Shown: positions 42,322-50,827 of the stretch, piece after piece
How positions within the stretch are numbered: the stretch's first letter is position 1
Layout of the letters: every line of letters starts with the position of its first letter
Source of the DNA: Haloprofundus salilacus
Lineage (GTDB): Archaea; Halobacteriota; Halobacteria; Halobacteriales; Haloferacaceae
Length of the DNA: 64,000 bases
Direction: 5' to 3'
Assembly: GCF_020150815.1 (NCBI RefSeq)
Contig: NZ_CP083723.1
Coordinates: 3,162,001-3,226,000, forward strand
Program-made: the position numbers and the translations under genes
The notes under the pieces: model-generated
Told to the model about the DNA's origin: nothing
Database searches by the model: none
What the model saw: only the letters and a program-made list of their open reading frames with translations

Positions 42322-43374
42322 ATGAACTACCGAACGCTGGGTGATTCGGGAGTGGAAGTGAGCGAAGTCGGCTTCGGCGCGTGGGTCGTCGGCACCGACT
42401 GGTGGGGTGACCGGACCGAAGATCAGGCCGTCGAGATGGTCGAGTACGCCCTCGAGCAGGGAATCACGTACTTCGACACCGGCGACGTGTACGGTCACGG
42501 CGACAGCGAGAAACTCCTCGGGAAGGCGTTGGCTGACCGCCGCGACGAGGTGACGCTGTCGACGAAGATCGGCTACGACTTCTACAACCACCCGCAGGCG
42601 GGCCACGGCGAGTTGCCCAAGCGATTGGATCCCGAGTGGATTCGCACCTGCGTCGATCGGAGTTTGGAGCGCCTCGACGCCGATTACCTCGACTTCCTCC
42701 AACTGCACAACGCGAATGTCGACGAGGTGACGCCCGAGGTGGTCGAGACGCTCGAATCGCTCAAGGAGGAGGGCACCGTCGACGCCCTGGGGTGGGCGCT
42801 CGGTCCCTCCATCGGCTGGCTCGCGGAGGGTGACCGAGCCGTCGAACTCGACTTCGACGCCATCCAGACCGTCTTCAACGTCTTCGAACAGACGCCCGGT
42901 CGACACTTCCTCGACACCATCGCGCACGAGGGCGCGGACACGTCCGTCATCGCCCGCGTTCCGCACTCTTCGGGGCTGTTGAACGAGCAGGTTACGCCCG
43001 ACACCGAACTGGACGCCGGCGACCACCGAGGGTTCCGTCCGGACGAGTGGTACGAGACCGGCTGGGAGAAAGTTGAGGCGCTGCGCTTCCTCGAACGAAA
43101 CGACGAGCGAACGATGGGTCAGGCCGCCATCCAGTGGTTACTCAGCCACGACGCCGTTGCGTCGGTGACGCCGACGTTCCGAACGACGGCGGACATCGAC
43201 GAGTGGGCCGCGGCCTCGGAGACCCCGCCGCTCTCGGACGAAGAAGTCGAACGCGTCGAGGAACTTTATCAGGATAACTTCGGAATCAGCCGCGACGACG
43301 GGATGGACAGCCTCCGGTCCTCCGTCGACGGCGCGGACCTGGTCGGCACCGGCAAGCAAAGCGCGGGCTTGTAA
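42322..43374 (+). CDS. Aldo/keto reductase
   Basis: 350 residues, AKR barrel. Motifs: FDTGDVYGHGDSEKLLGKAL, with catalytic Asp and Tyr, and LSTKIGYDF with catalytic Lys. The position where most AKRs have His reads DYLDFLQLHNANVDE, with His in LQLHN. The NADPH-site region near the C-terminus is TPTFRTTADIDEWAAA. Likely reduces an aldehyde or ketosugar with NADPH in the cytoplasm. A GATAAG box at 42293-42298 lies ~25 nt before the ATG (leaderless). Substrate unknown; proximity to GH32 may be coincidence. Confidence 0.9.
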   Translation: MNYRTLGDSGVEVSEVGFGAWVVGTDWWGDRTEDQAVEMVEYALEQGITYFDTGDVYGHGDSEKLLGKALADRRDEVTLSTKIGYDFYNHPQAGHGELPKRLDPEWIRTCVDRSLERLDADYLDFLQLHNANVDEVTPEVVETLESLKEEGTVDALGWALGPSIGWLAEGDRAVELDFDAIQTVFNVFEQTPGRHFLDTIAHEGADTSVIARVPHSSGLLNEQVTPDTELDAGDHRGFRPDEWYETGWEKVEALRFLERNDERTMGQAAIQWLLSHDAVASVTPTFRTTADIDEWAAASETPPLSDEEVERVEELYQDNFGISRDDGMDSLRSSVDGADLVGTGKQSAGL

Positions 43375-43639
43375 ACCACCAACCGCGATACGAAATACTC
43401 ACTCGTTTTCTCACAGAGGTTAGCAGGTTGCGATTGTACGAACCGCATCAGTTCTGATATCTACAGTTGACTTTTACTGGATTCGCTACTACGATCGAAT
43501 AAAATAACTCGGAACTCGCGGCGTAGGGACAGGGAGACTCTACTGCAACCTACAGAGGGTACGTATCGAGGTTGTAGGTGCGCTCGCGGTACTCGGCGTG
43601 GTACGCGGTCGACTGCGACTGAAGCGCATCCCCACTACT
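43375..43639. other. Intergenic region before the DUF7344-type operon
   Basis: About 265 nt with no gene I can support. It is more AT-rich than its neighbours (for example TCGAATAAAATAACTCGG near 43494). It leads into two tandem TATA-like boxes and a palindrome. Confidence 0.45.
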
Positions 43640-43685
43640 ATTTATACCCCATTTCGTTCAAGGCCTCAATTATATATTGAAGGCC
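43640..43685 (+). promoter_or_regulatory. Two TATA-like boxes with a palindrome over the second
   Basis: Box 1 ATTTATAC is at 43640-43647. Box 2 is in AATTATATATTG (43668-43679), inside the near-perfect palindrome GGCCTCAAT-N5-ATTGAAGGCC (43662-43685), where one T is missing from the left arm. Box 2 is 30-38 nt before the ATG at 43708. A regulator bound to the palindrome would block the TATA box, a classic archaeal repression layout. Confidence 0.5.
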
Positions 43686-43707
43686 ATAGTTGTATCCATT
43701 TGACAGT

Positions 43708-43803
43708 ATGTCACTCATCCTCCATCGCAGGCCGCCGGTCGCCGCTTCGCCGGTCGAGTGCCCCGAACAGCCCTCACTCACCTCCCTCCGCACAACAGAG
43801 TAA
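43708..43803 (+). CDS. 31-residue leader peptide overlapping the wHTH gene
   Basis: 31 residues, MSLILHRRPPVAASPVE.. to ..LTSLRTTE. Its TAA overlaps the ATG of the next gene (TAATG), so it can couple translation. A TATA-like box sits at the right distance for a leaderless transcript beginning at this ATG. The sequence has no known domain. It may be a true small protein or a leader whose translation sets expression of the regulator. Confidence 0.5.
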   Translation: MSLILHRRPPVAASPVECPEQPSLTSLRTTE

Positions 43804-44144
43804 TGTCTTCAGACACACCACAACGCTCGCTCGCGCCGTCGAAAGCTTTCCAACTGCTCGCCGACCCGTGTCGACGTGCCGCACTGTACGTGCTGTTCGA
43901 CACGAACGAACCTCTCGGCTACGAGCAACTGGTCGACCGGATGCTCCGCCGGGAGACGACGCCGTTTCGCGACCGGCACCGACTCGCTCTCGAACTGCAC
44001 CACACGGTGCTACCAAAACTGACCGAGTCGACGTTCGTCCGCTACGACGAGCAGACTCGACGTCTGCGCTTCTGCGACCCCGACTCGGAACTCGAACCGT
44101 ATCTCACGTTCGCACAGTCGATGGATTCCGAGAGGGACCGATAG
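43803..44144 (+). CDS. DUF7344-like winged-helix regulator
   Basis: 113 residues. The wHTH region SLAPSKAFQLLADPCRRAALYVLFDTNEPLGYEQLVDRMLRRET resembles ArsR-type helices of the haloarchaeal DUF7344 group, and HHTVLPKLTESTFVRYDEQTRRLRF supplies helix and wing. It is probably a DNA-binding regulator and may act on the palindrome upstream of its own gene (inference). The start at 43803 overlaps the leader stop; an in-frame upstream ATG at 43758 lies within the leader and is unlikely. Confidence 0.78.
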   Translation: MSSDTPQRSLAPSKAFQLLADPCRRAALYVLFDTNEPLGYEQLVDRMLRRETTPFRDRHRLALELHHTVLPKLTESTFVRYDEQTRRLRFCDPDSELEPYLTFAQSMDSERDR

Positions 44145-44310
44145 CGCCGTCCCCCGCGACCCGTCTACCGGCGCAGCCGCCTCTCGTCACTCCCCGTTTC
44201 CCTTCGAAATCGGCCGTCGTCCGGCCGTCTCTCCGCGCTCGGCCACTTCCGCCTCGAACTCTCGACAGCCGTCGGTAACTAATACGTTCATCGACGTCGT
44301 CAGATGTGGT

Positions 44311-44688
44311 ATGAACGAGCAGAACGTCCACGTGTCAGTTTCGGTCGTCGCCGACGGAGAGACCGTCGGCCGCTTCGACTCCGCCGCCCAATCGTCGGAT
44401 ACTTCGGAATCGACCGCACAGTCGTCGGGCGCTTCCGACTCGGCTGCTCACTCACGGGCTGAATCGGATTCGGTCGACCGGACGGCGGCGGGTGACGCCG
44501 AAGCTTCCAGCGCAGCGACCTTCGAGCTGTATCGCGACCAAGCCGACGAGTGGCGCTGGCGGCTCCGCCACGACAACGGCAACATCATCGCCGACGGCGG
44601 CGAGGGCTATTCCTCGAAAGCAGCGGCAAAAAAAGGCATCGAGAGCGTCAAAAAGAACGCGGCGGGTGCGTCGGTCGTGACGCACTGA
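44311..44688 (+). CDS. HVO_2922-type protein with DUF1508 (YegP-like) domain
   Basis: 125 residues. An N-terminal 60-residue low-complexity region rich in Ser, Asp and Ala precedes a C-terminal DUF1508 unit: FELYRDQADEWRWRLRHDNGNIIADGGEGYSSKAAAKKGIESVKKNA. This small alpha/beta domain is conserved in haloarchaea and bacteria; its role is not settled. The Ser-rich segment could be a flexible tether. No export signal. Confidence 0.82.
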   Translation: MNEQNVHVSVSVVADGETVGRFDSAAQSSDTSESTAQSSGASDSAAHSRAESDSVDRTAAGDAEASSAATFELYRDQADEWRWRLRHDNGNIIADGGEGYSSKAAAKKGIESVKKNAAGASVVTH

Positions 44689-44696
44689 AGGGGTGT

Positions 44697-46235
44697 TCAG
44701 GCGAGGAAGACGTGTCGCGGTCGGTCTGCCAGCACGTCTCGACCCCACTGCACCGTCTCGCGGAACTCGTCGCTGCGGAAGAAGCCCATGGCGTCCTCCT
44801 TCGAGCGCCACTGGCTGGCGATGAACATGTCGTCTTCGTCCTCAACGTTCACCATCAGGTCAGTCTCTTGGTGGCCGTCCATCTCGTCTAAGAGGCCGCC
44901 GACGGTGGCGAACTTGTCGACGAACTCCTCGCGGTAGTCGGATTTGACGGTGTAGAACATCCCCATGGTACCGAACCCGGACTCTTCGCCCGCGCGCGAA
45001 ACGATCTCGGGAAGTTCCGAGAGGAACCCGGCGGCCGTCTCGGCGGCGCTCTGCGTCTTCCAGATGCTGACGACGGCCGAACGACCCCGCTCGTTCGCCT
45101 CGTAGACGGCGGTCTTGACGTGCGTTCCGTAGTGTTCGAAGTTGCCGCGGAGGCCGTCGACCTCGTCGAACAACTCGTCGGTGTCCGCCTCCGAGTACAG
45201 CACCGTCGCGTACACGTCCTCGCCGTGCGGCTTTCCGGCGTAGATGTTCAGGTCGGTGAGTTCGCCGCGGATGGTCTCGCTCTCGTCGGCGTCGCCTCCG
45301 TCGCCTCCGTCGTCTCCGCCGCTTCCGTGATGGCTGTCGCCTTCGTGGTGGCTCTCGCCTTCGTGGTAGCTCCCGTCACCGTCGCTGCCGTGTCCGTGGT
45401 TTTCACCGCTCTCGCCGTGGTTGTGGTGATGGCCGACAGCGTCGCCGTGTTCGCTCGTCGGCACCGACTCCCCGTCGAGGTACGCGCTGAGGTCCGTCGG
45501 GGGAAACCGCCGCCCGACGTAGAACTGCCCGAACTCGCCGTACCGCGAGGACGCCTCGTCGAAGCGCATCTCGTAGACGATATCTTTGATGTCGGTCGGG
45601 TCGCTGCCGAACAGCGTCACGCCCCACTCGTAGTCGTCGAAGCCGACGCTGGAGGCGATGACCTGCTTGATCTTGCCCGCGTACTTCCGCCCCACGTCGC
45701 CGTGGCCGGACATCAACTCGGCGCGCTCCTCGAAGGAGAGGTCGTACCAGTTGTACTGCTCGCCGCGGCGCTTGCTCATCGGGTAGAAACTGACGTACTC
45801 GTCGTCGGGAATGTCGGGCTTCATCTTCCCCTCAATGTAGCGACGAAGTCCCTCGTCGACGGCGTCCGCGCCCTCCTTGAAGTACTCGTCGGAGACGTAG
45901 CCGCTGACTTCGGTCACCGAGACGTACGACGTCGGTTGGTCGGTGAACCCGGCGAACGCCGTCCGCTCGAAGCGACGCTCCGCCGTCGAGAGCGCGTCGA
46001 GCGTCGGTCGGAAGTGGAGTATCAGGAGGTCGGCCTTGTGGCCGACGACGGAGAACACCGCGGAGGCACCTGCGTCTGCATCCTCGACGGCCTCGTGCGA
46101 CCGGAGGTGGTCGACCGCTTCCTCGACGGCGCGTTCGCGCTCCCGCTGGGGCGCGTCGCGCCAGGCGTCCCAGTCGATGCTCCGGAAGTCGTGCAGCGCG
46201 TACCACCCTTCCTCGGTCTGCGGCGCTCGTGGCAT
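44697..46235 (-). CDS. pitA: PitA-type chlorite dismutase-like haem protein fused to an antibiotic-monooxygenase-like domain
   Basis: 512 residues. Residues 1-250 are a chlorite-dismutase/HemQ-like domain (YALHDFRSIDWDAWRDAP.., FYPMSKRRGEQYNWYDL..). In coproheme decarboxylases this fold finishes haem b. Residues ~265-315 are a histidine/acid-rich linker (GHHHNHGESGENHGHG, HEGESHHEGDSHHG), a known trait of haloarchaeal PitA. The C-terminal part contains ABM-like beta-alpha segments (VYATVLYSEADTDELF.., MFIASQWRSKEDAM..). The linker could bind zinc or copper. The longer upstream frame is Arg-rich out-of-frame DNA, so 46235 is the start. Confidence 0.92.
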   Translation of the reverse strand: MPRAPQTEEGWYALHDFRSIDWDAWRDAPQRERERAVEEAVDHLRSHEAVEDADAGASAVFSVVGHKADLLILHFRPTLDALSTAERRFERTAFAGFTDQPTSYVSVTEVSGYVSDEYFKEGADAVDEGLRRYIEGKMKPDIPDDEYVSFYPMSKRRGEQYNWYDLSFEERAELMSGHGDVGRKYAGKIKQVIASSVGFDDYEWGVTLFGSDPTDIKDIVYEMRFDEASSRYGEFGQFYVGRRFPPTDLSAYLDGESVPTSEHGDAVGHHHNHGESGENHGHGSDGDGSYHEGESHHEGDSHHGSGGDDGGDGGDADESETIRGELTDLNIYAGKPHGEDVYATVLYSEADTDELFDEVDGLRGNFEHYGTHVKTAVYEANERGRSAVVSIWKTQSAAETAAGFLSELPEIVSRAGEESGFGTMGMFYTVKSDYREEFVDKFATVGGLLDEMDGHQETDLMVNVEDEDDMFIASQWRSKEDAMGFFRSDEFRETVQWGRDVLADRPRHVFLA

Positions 46236-46362
46236 ACGCCGACGTTGAACCCCGCCGACTAAGGGCGTTTTGAGTCGCGGGCGGATCTGAGGCGAAGCCG
46301 GGTCGCTCCTCGCCGCCCCAGTGGTTTTCCCCGCGGGGAACGTCCGTCGACACGACTGATCG

Positions 46363-47232
46363 ATGCCATCGACGACAGACGACCCCTCGGGCGCGACGCT
46401 CTCGTACCGCAACATCATCGAGCGGGAGATGGAGAACGCTCTCACGGAGATGAATCGACCGCCGAAGGGCGTCGCCATCTCCGGGTTCGCCGCGGGTCTC
46501 ACCGTGAGCTTCGGCGCGCTGTTCATGGGGATGGTGTTGACGTTTCAGCCGAACTTCTCCTCGACGCTCGTCAAACAGCTCACCCTGGGCGGCGTCTCCG
46601 CCGTCGGCTTTCTGTTCGTTATCATCGGGCAGACCGAACTGTTCACCGCGCACACGACGATGGCTGTCCTCCCCGTCCTGACCGACCGCGCCTCAATCCG
46701 CGACCTCCTCGAACTCTGGAGTATCGTCCTCGCCGCTAACCTCGTTGGCTGTGTGTGCTTCGCCGGTCTCATCGCCGTCATCGGTCCGGCGATGGACATC
46801 GTCGACCCGGCGGCGTTCGGGTCGATGGCGTCGGCGCTGCTCCCGTTTCCGTGGTGGGTCATCACCGCCAGCGGCGTCGTCGCCGGGTGGCTGATGGGGC
46901 TTCTGACGTGGCTCGTCGCGGCGAGTCGCGACACCATCGCCCGCGTCGTCATCGTCCTCGTCGTGGCCTCGACCATTGGGTTCGCACCGTTTCACCACGC
47001 GCTGTTGGGAACGACCGAAGTGCTCGCCGCGATGTTCCTCGGACAGGGCGTCACGCTCGGACAGTTCGCCCACTTTCTCACGTGGACGACGCTCGGCAAC
47101 GCCGTCGGCGGCGGCGTCTTCGTCGCGATACTCAACTACGGCCACGTCGCGCTCGCTGGCGACGACGTAGACGTCGATTTCGAGGCCGGGGCGACCAGCG
47201 GCTTCGGCGACGACACGACGGAGGAACCGTGA
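46363..47232 (+). CDS. Formate/nitrite transporter (FNT) family channel
   Basis: 289 residues with six hydrophobic helices. FNT features: RPPKGVAISGFAAGLTVSFGALFMGMVL in the first helix, IIGQTELFTAHTT (the family motif), LGTTEVLAAMFLGQ and the final helix LTWTTLGNAVGGGVFVAILNYGHV. It moves formate, nitrite or hydrosulfide across the membrane as a pentamer. The acidic C-terminal tail is a halophile trait. It is divergent from pitA and next to a PadR regulator. Confidence 0.9.
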   Translation: MPSTTDDPSGATLSYRNIIEREMENALTEMNRPPKGVAISGFAAGLTVSFGALFMGMVLTFQPNFSSTLVKQLTLGGVSAVGFLFVIIGQTELFTAHTTMAVLPVLTDRASIRDLLELWSIVLAANLVGCVCFAGLIAVIGPAMDIVDPAAFGSMASALLPFPWWVITASGVVAGWLMGLLTWLVAASRDTIARVVIVLVVASTIGFAPFHHALLGTTEVLAAMFLGQGVTLGQFAHFLTWTTLGNAVGGGVFVAILNYGHVALAGDDVDVDFEAGATSGFGDDTTEEP

Positions 47233-47311
47233 GCAGGTCGGGCGCAGTCGCCTCAGACGGCGGACTCGGGTAACCGAAACGCTTTCACAGCGCCCCCCTG
47301 ATGGGCAACCA

Positions 47312-47833
47312 ATGCGGAAAAGCGGCCCACCGAAAGGCCTCATCTCGTATCTCGTCCTGGAGTTACTCGGCGAACGACCTCGATACGGCTACGAGATTCT
47401 CAAAGAGATTCGCGAGATAAGCGGCGGCCACTGGGAGCCGTCGTACGGCTCGGTCTACCCCATCCTCTACAAGTTCGAAGAGAAAGGATGGGCCGAGCGG
47501 GTCGAACGCGAGGACGAACCCGACCGGAAATACTTCGCGCTGACCGACAGCGGCCGCGAGGAACTTCGCGAAAAGCGGGTCGAAACCGGCGGCAAAGCCG
47601 AGGAGTTCGCCGACATCATCCTCGGATTCTACCACGTCTACGTCGCCTTCGCCACCGACGGCCGCTTCGACGTGGCGAGTCCCGAGGAAGCGTGGCGGTT
47701 CGACGAGACGTTCAGTTCGTGGATAATCGAGCAGTTGATCCGCCACCACGAGCGCGACTTCGGTCCGTTCGAGCCAATCGCTGACTCGCCCGAGGAGTTC
47801 TACGACCGTCACGGAATTGAGTTCGATTCGTAG
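47312..47833 (+). CDS. PadR-family transcriptional regulator
   Basis: 173 residues. The winged helix LISYLVLELLGERPRYGYEILKEIREISGGHWEPSYGSVYPILYKFEEKGWAERVEREDEPDRKYFALTDSGREELRE is a clear PadR pattern, followed by a C-terminal helical dimerisation part. It lies 79 nt after the FNT gene in the same direction and may respond to membrane or phenolic stress. A TATA-like box is not obvious. Confidence 0.9.
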   Translation: MRKSGPPKGLISYLVLELLGERPRYGYEILKEIREISGGHWEPSYGSVYPILYKFEEKGWAERVEREDEPDRKYFALTDSGREELREKRVETGGKAEEFADIILGFYHVYVAFATDGRFDVASPEEAWRFDETFSSWIIEQLIRHHERDFGPFEPIADSPEEFYDRHGIEFDS

Positions 47834-47923
47834 GCGACGCGCACGCCGCCGCTCGCGGAGTCGCTACCGTCCACCGTCGAGACGACACAGCTCTCTCTCC
47901 GAGACGAAGCCGCTGCCCGCCAG

Positions 47924-49711
47924 TTAGGCGAGCAGTTGCGGTCCGAACAGCAGCAACAGCAGACTGACGAGCATCACGAGGCCGATGCTCGTCGTGATCG
48001 CGCTCGTCAGCTCCTGCCTCCCGTCGACCGGCAGCCGCGAGACGACCGCTTCCGTCGACGTGCGGAGGATGCGCCCTCCGTCGAGCGGGAACGCCGGGAT
48101 GCAGTTGAAGAACGCGAGGTTGAGATTTATCCAGCCGGTCCAGAAGAGAACGTTTGCGAGGAGGAACACGCCGCCGCCGAGCGCCGCGAGCGGTCCGCCG
48201 ACCGTGTAGAAGTTCGCGTTTGCCGCAACGAATCCGGCGAAGTTCACGTCCAGTCCTGGGACCACAGTGCCCGCGAAGGGCAGAAAGAGGATGAAGAGCA
48301 CCTGCGAGAACAGCCCACCCTGGACGTCGCCGCCGAGGATACCGAGGAACTGCTGGGCGGGGTACGGTATCACCCCGAGGCTGTTGACAGAGATGCCGCT
48401 GTATCCGGGACCCTGCGTCACACCGAGGAGGCCGCGTCCGGTACCATCGTTGGCCTCGCCGAGCGTCGCGTCGTACGTCTGCAACTGTCCGTCGACGTAG
48501 GCGGTCACGCTCACTTCGTCGCCGGGTTCGCCGCCGTCGAGGGCCGCCTGCACGTCGGTGTAGTCGAGCGTCCGCTGGCCGTCGATGCTGGTGACGACGA
48601 CCTGTTCACCGCCGGGGACGTTCGTCTGCTGGCTCAGTGCCCCGTCCGGCGAGACGCCGAGGAGGACGCCCATCGGTCCGGTCACCGTCGACTCCTCCCC
48701 GCGCTGATTCTCGACGGTAAGCGTGGCGATGGGTCTGTCGACCACGGCCTCGCGAAGTCCGGATTCGGTGTTGACCGTCGTCCCGTTCACCGCGACGACG
48801 GTATCGTTCGTCTCCACCCCGGCGGCACCGTCGGCGGCAAGCGGCGAGTTAGGCGACATCGCCGTCACCAACAGCGACCGCTGGACGGTCCGCTCGGTCC
48901 CGTCTGCGAGCGTCACCGTCGCGTTCGCGGCATCGCTTTCTCCGAGCGCGTTCTGGAGGTTTTCGTTCGAGGTGACGTTCGCGCCGTCGAAGCCGACGAT
49001 GCGGTCGCCGGCACCGATGCCCGCGTCGGCGGCCGCCGAGTTCGGGAACGTGCTGCCGACGGCCGCCCCGGGTGACGCCGCGATAGCGCCTGTTACGGGG
49101 CCGAACAGCAGCGCCAACGCGATGGCCGTGACGGCGAGGTTGTTCGTCACGCCCGCGGCGAACATCCGGGTTCGGCCCCCGCGACTCGCCCGCCGCTGGC
49201 TCTCTTCGTCGGGTTCGACGAACGCGCCGATCGGAAGCACCGTGAACAGGACGACGCCCATCGACTCGATGTCGATTCTTTCGACCCGACAGAGCAACCC
49301 GTGGCCGCCCTCGTGGACGACGAGTCCGACGAGCAGTCCCAGAAGAATCTCGGGGGCGACCGACAGCGGCAGAAAGTCGTTGACGCCGGGTATGACGAGG
49401 ACGTTTCGCGGGGCGTTCACCGCTGTCGGCGCAGGCGGATTCTGGACGATCTGGACGCCACGGACGACGAGGAGGGCGAAGGTGCCGACCATGATGACGA
49501 GCGTGACGCCGACGCCGACGTTGCTCCACGCCCGCCAGAACCGTTTGGGTCCAGCGAGCCAGTTGAGAAACGCCCGGCCGCGACGGGTGTGTATCGTCAG
49601 CAGCGGGCCTTGCACCTTGATCGAACTCGGGAGCAACCCGCGCTGTCGCAAGACGAGGACCAGTACCGTGTAGAGGATCACGCCGATACCTATCCACAGC
49701 AGCGTGTTCAT
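47924..49711 (-). CDS. Site-2-type membrane metalloprotease with two PDZ-like domains (M50)
   Basis: 595 residues. Active site H133-E-G-G-H137 in VVHEGGHGLLCRVE, inside a membrane helix. The second metal motif is FPLDGGRILR near residue 555. Two PDZ-like domains lie between (SPGAAVGSTFPNSAAADAGIGAGDRIVGFDG and AADGAAGVETNDTVVAVNG, with a third region VTSIDGQRTLDYTDVQ). It would cut substrates within the membrane to signal envelope stress, as RseP does. Four to six further hydrophobic helices are visible. It is larger than the second M50 protein at 54923. Confidence 0.9.
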   Translation of the reverse strand: MNTLLWIGIGVILYTVLVLVLRQRGLLPSSIKVQGPLLTIHTRRGRAFLNWLAGPKRFWRAWSNVGVGVTLVIMVGTFALLVVRGVQIVQNPPAPTAVNAPRNVLVIPGVNDFLPLSVAPEILLGLLVGLVVHEGGHGLLCRVERIDIESMGVVLFTVLPIGAFVEPDEESQRRASRGGRTRMFAAGVTNNLAVTAIALALLFGPVTGAIAASPGAAVGSTFPNSAAADAGIGAGDRIVGFDGANVTSNENLQNALGESDAANATVTLADGTERTVQRSLLVTAMSPNSPLAADGAAGVETNDTVVAVNGTTVNTESGLREAVVDRPIATLTVENQRGEESTVTGPMGVLLGVSPDGALSQQTNVPGGEQVVVTSIDGQRTLDYTDVQAALDGGEPGDEVSVTAYVDGQLQTYDATLGEANDGTGRGLLGVTQGPGYSGISVNSLGVIPYPAQQFLGILGGDVQGGLFSQVLFILFLPFAGTVVPGLDVNFAGFVAANANFYTVGGPLAALGGGVFLLANVLFWTGWINLNLAFFNCIPAFPLDGGRILRTSTEAVVSRLPVDGRQELTSAITTSIGLVMLVSLLLLLFGPQLLA

Positions 49712-50007
49712 TGGCCGAAGAATGGGATGCGAGCGGGAAAGACGTTCGGATTGCGTCGGCGACGTTACGTCGACTCCTCGGAGGTTACGGCGTCAGTTCC
49801 GTCGGTTCTGACCGGCACCGGACGACGCCGCCGTCGTCGTTGAGTCGGTCCGCGTCCGTCTCGCCGACGTATCGTTCGACGATGGGCGTCGGGGTTTCCG
49901 CCGTGCGTCCGCCGACGCGTGTCGACGCCCGCACCGATGGCCTTCGCTACGCGCGTCGGCGGTATTGCTCTACGTTCGAGGGGGACGACTGGAGCGCCCT
50001 CCCGAAG
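49712..50007. other. Spacer holding a possible small gene
   Basis: Apart from the small reverse-strand reading frame at 49785-49934 (listed), I see no gene in this GC-rich divergent spacer. A TATA-like GCAATACC read in reverse (about 49964-49971) could serve that small gene. Confidence 0.4.
49785..49934 (-). CDS. Possible 49-residue small protein
   Basis: GTG start at 49934. The sequence includes RTAETPTPIVERYVGETDADRL and then VVRCRSEPTELTP. Codons have haloarchaeal G/C-ending bias over most of the length, which favours a real gene; there is no known domain. A TATA-like box lies ~30 nt upstream. Random GC-rich DNA can mimic this, so confidence is modest. Confidence 0.35.
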   Translation of the reverse strand: MRASTRVGGRTAETPTPIVERYVGETDADRLNDDGGVVRCRSEPTELTP

Positions 50008-50015
50008 AGATATAT
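50008..50015 (+). promoter_or_regulatory. TATA-like box for the LURP-one-like gene
   Basis: AGATATAT lies 24-31 nt before the GTG at 50039, supporting that GTG as a leaderless start. Confidence 0.5.
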
Positions 50016-50038
50016 CCGTACTCTGTGACACGACGGTC

Positions 50039-50587
50039 GTGTTCGACTCGAACTCCTACGAGGTCAGCCAGAAGTTGGGCATCGGGAACAAGTACAACGT
50101 CTACGAAGCGGGTGGCTCCGAGCCGATTCTGACCTCCAAACAGAAGAAACTCCGCCTGAAGGAAGATTTCCGGTTTACTGACCCCGAAACCGGCGAGGAA
50201 CGGATTCGAGTCCGCGCGAGCCAGGTGCTCGACGTGAACGCCGCGTACGACATCGTCGACAGCCAGACCGACGAACCCATCGGTGCGGTCAAGCGTCGTG
50301 TCAGCTCGTTTCTGAAACACGAGTACGAACTGCACGATGCCGACGGTAACCTCGTCGCGCTCGTCAAGGAGGACAACCACCTCATGGCGGCGGTTCGCCG
50401 ACTCGTGACGACGCTGCTTCCCTTCTCCTACTCGGTCACCTCGCCGGACGGCAGCGAGACGTACGGCACCATCTCCGAGCAGTTCTCCTTTCGCGACAAG
50501 TACGACATCTCCCTGTCGACCGGCGCGCTTGACCCGCGTCTCGTCGTCGTCGGCTCCGTGGTCATCGACGCCATAGAGGACAACTAA
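50039..50587 (+). CDS. LURP-one-related (DUF567/tubby-like) protein
   Basis: 182 residues from GTG. The LURP-one/tubby-like beta-barrel pattern is seen: FDSNSYEVSQKLGIGNKYNVYEAGGSEPILTSKQKKLRLKEDFRFTD, then YDIVDSQTDEPIGAVKRRVSSFLKHEYELHDADGNLVALVKED and a final hydrophobic helix (VVVGSVVIDAIE). Related proteins may act as lipid-binding membrane tethers or scramblases, but function is unproven in archaea. Confidence 0.82.
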   Translation: MFDSNSYEVSQKLGIGNKYNVYEAGGSEPILTSKQKKLRLKEDFRFTDPETGEERIRVRASQVLDVNAAYDIVDSQTDEPIGAVKRRVSSFLKHEYELHDADGNLVALVKEDNHLMAAVRRLVTTLLPFSYSVTSPDGSETYGTISEQFSFRDKYDISLSTGALDPRLVVVGSVVIDAIEDN

Positions 50588-50827
50588 CCCACCTTTTACC
50601 CTGCGCTCGGTGAAATCTCTCGTCGCTCTCTTCAGTCGTTTTGTGACTTTCGTTCACTCCTCGGCCCGCTCGCTCGTTCCACTCGCTCGCGGTACAGAAT
50701 ATCGTAGAAGCGACCGCCTCCGCGCCATAGCAAGCTGTTACTTCACTTCGTTCGTGACGAGCCTTCGGCGCTCGCTACGCTTCGCGCCGAAGACGCCGGG
50801 AAAGCGAAGCTCTCCCGTGCCTGCGAC
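50588..50827. other. Spacer after the LURP-like gene
   Basis: No gene is seen. It contains CGCTCGCTCG and CACTCGCTCGCG stretches and the string GAGCCTTCGGCGCTCGCTACGCTTCGCGCCGAAG, whose parts TTCGGCGC and GCGCCGAA are inverted repeats; these resemble the GTGAGTG-type repeats elsewhere in this window. Confidence 0.4.

Noticed and set aside
45120-46262. A 380-codon forward-strand frame opposite pitA
   Set aside because: Val/Ala/Arg-rich complement of pitA, including the His-linker complement; no domain.
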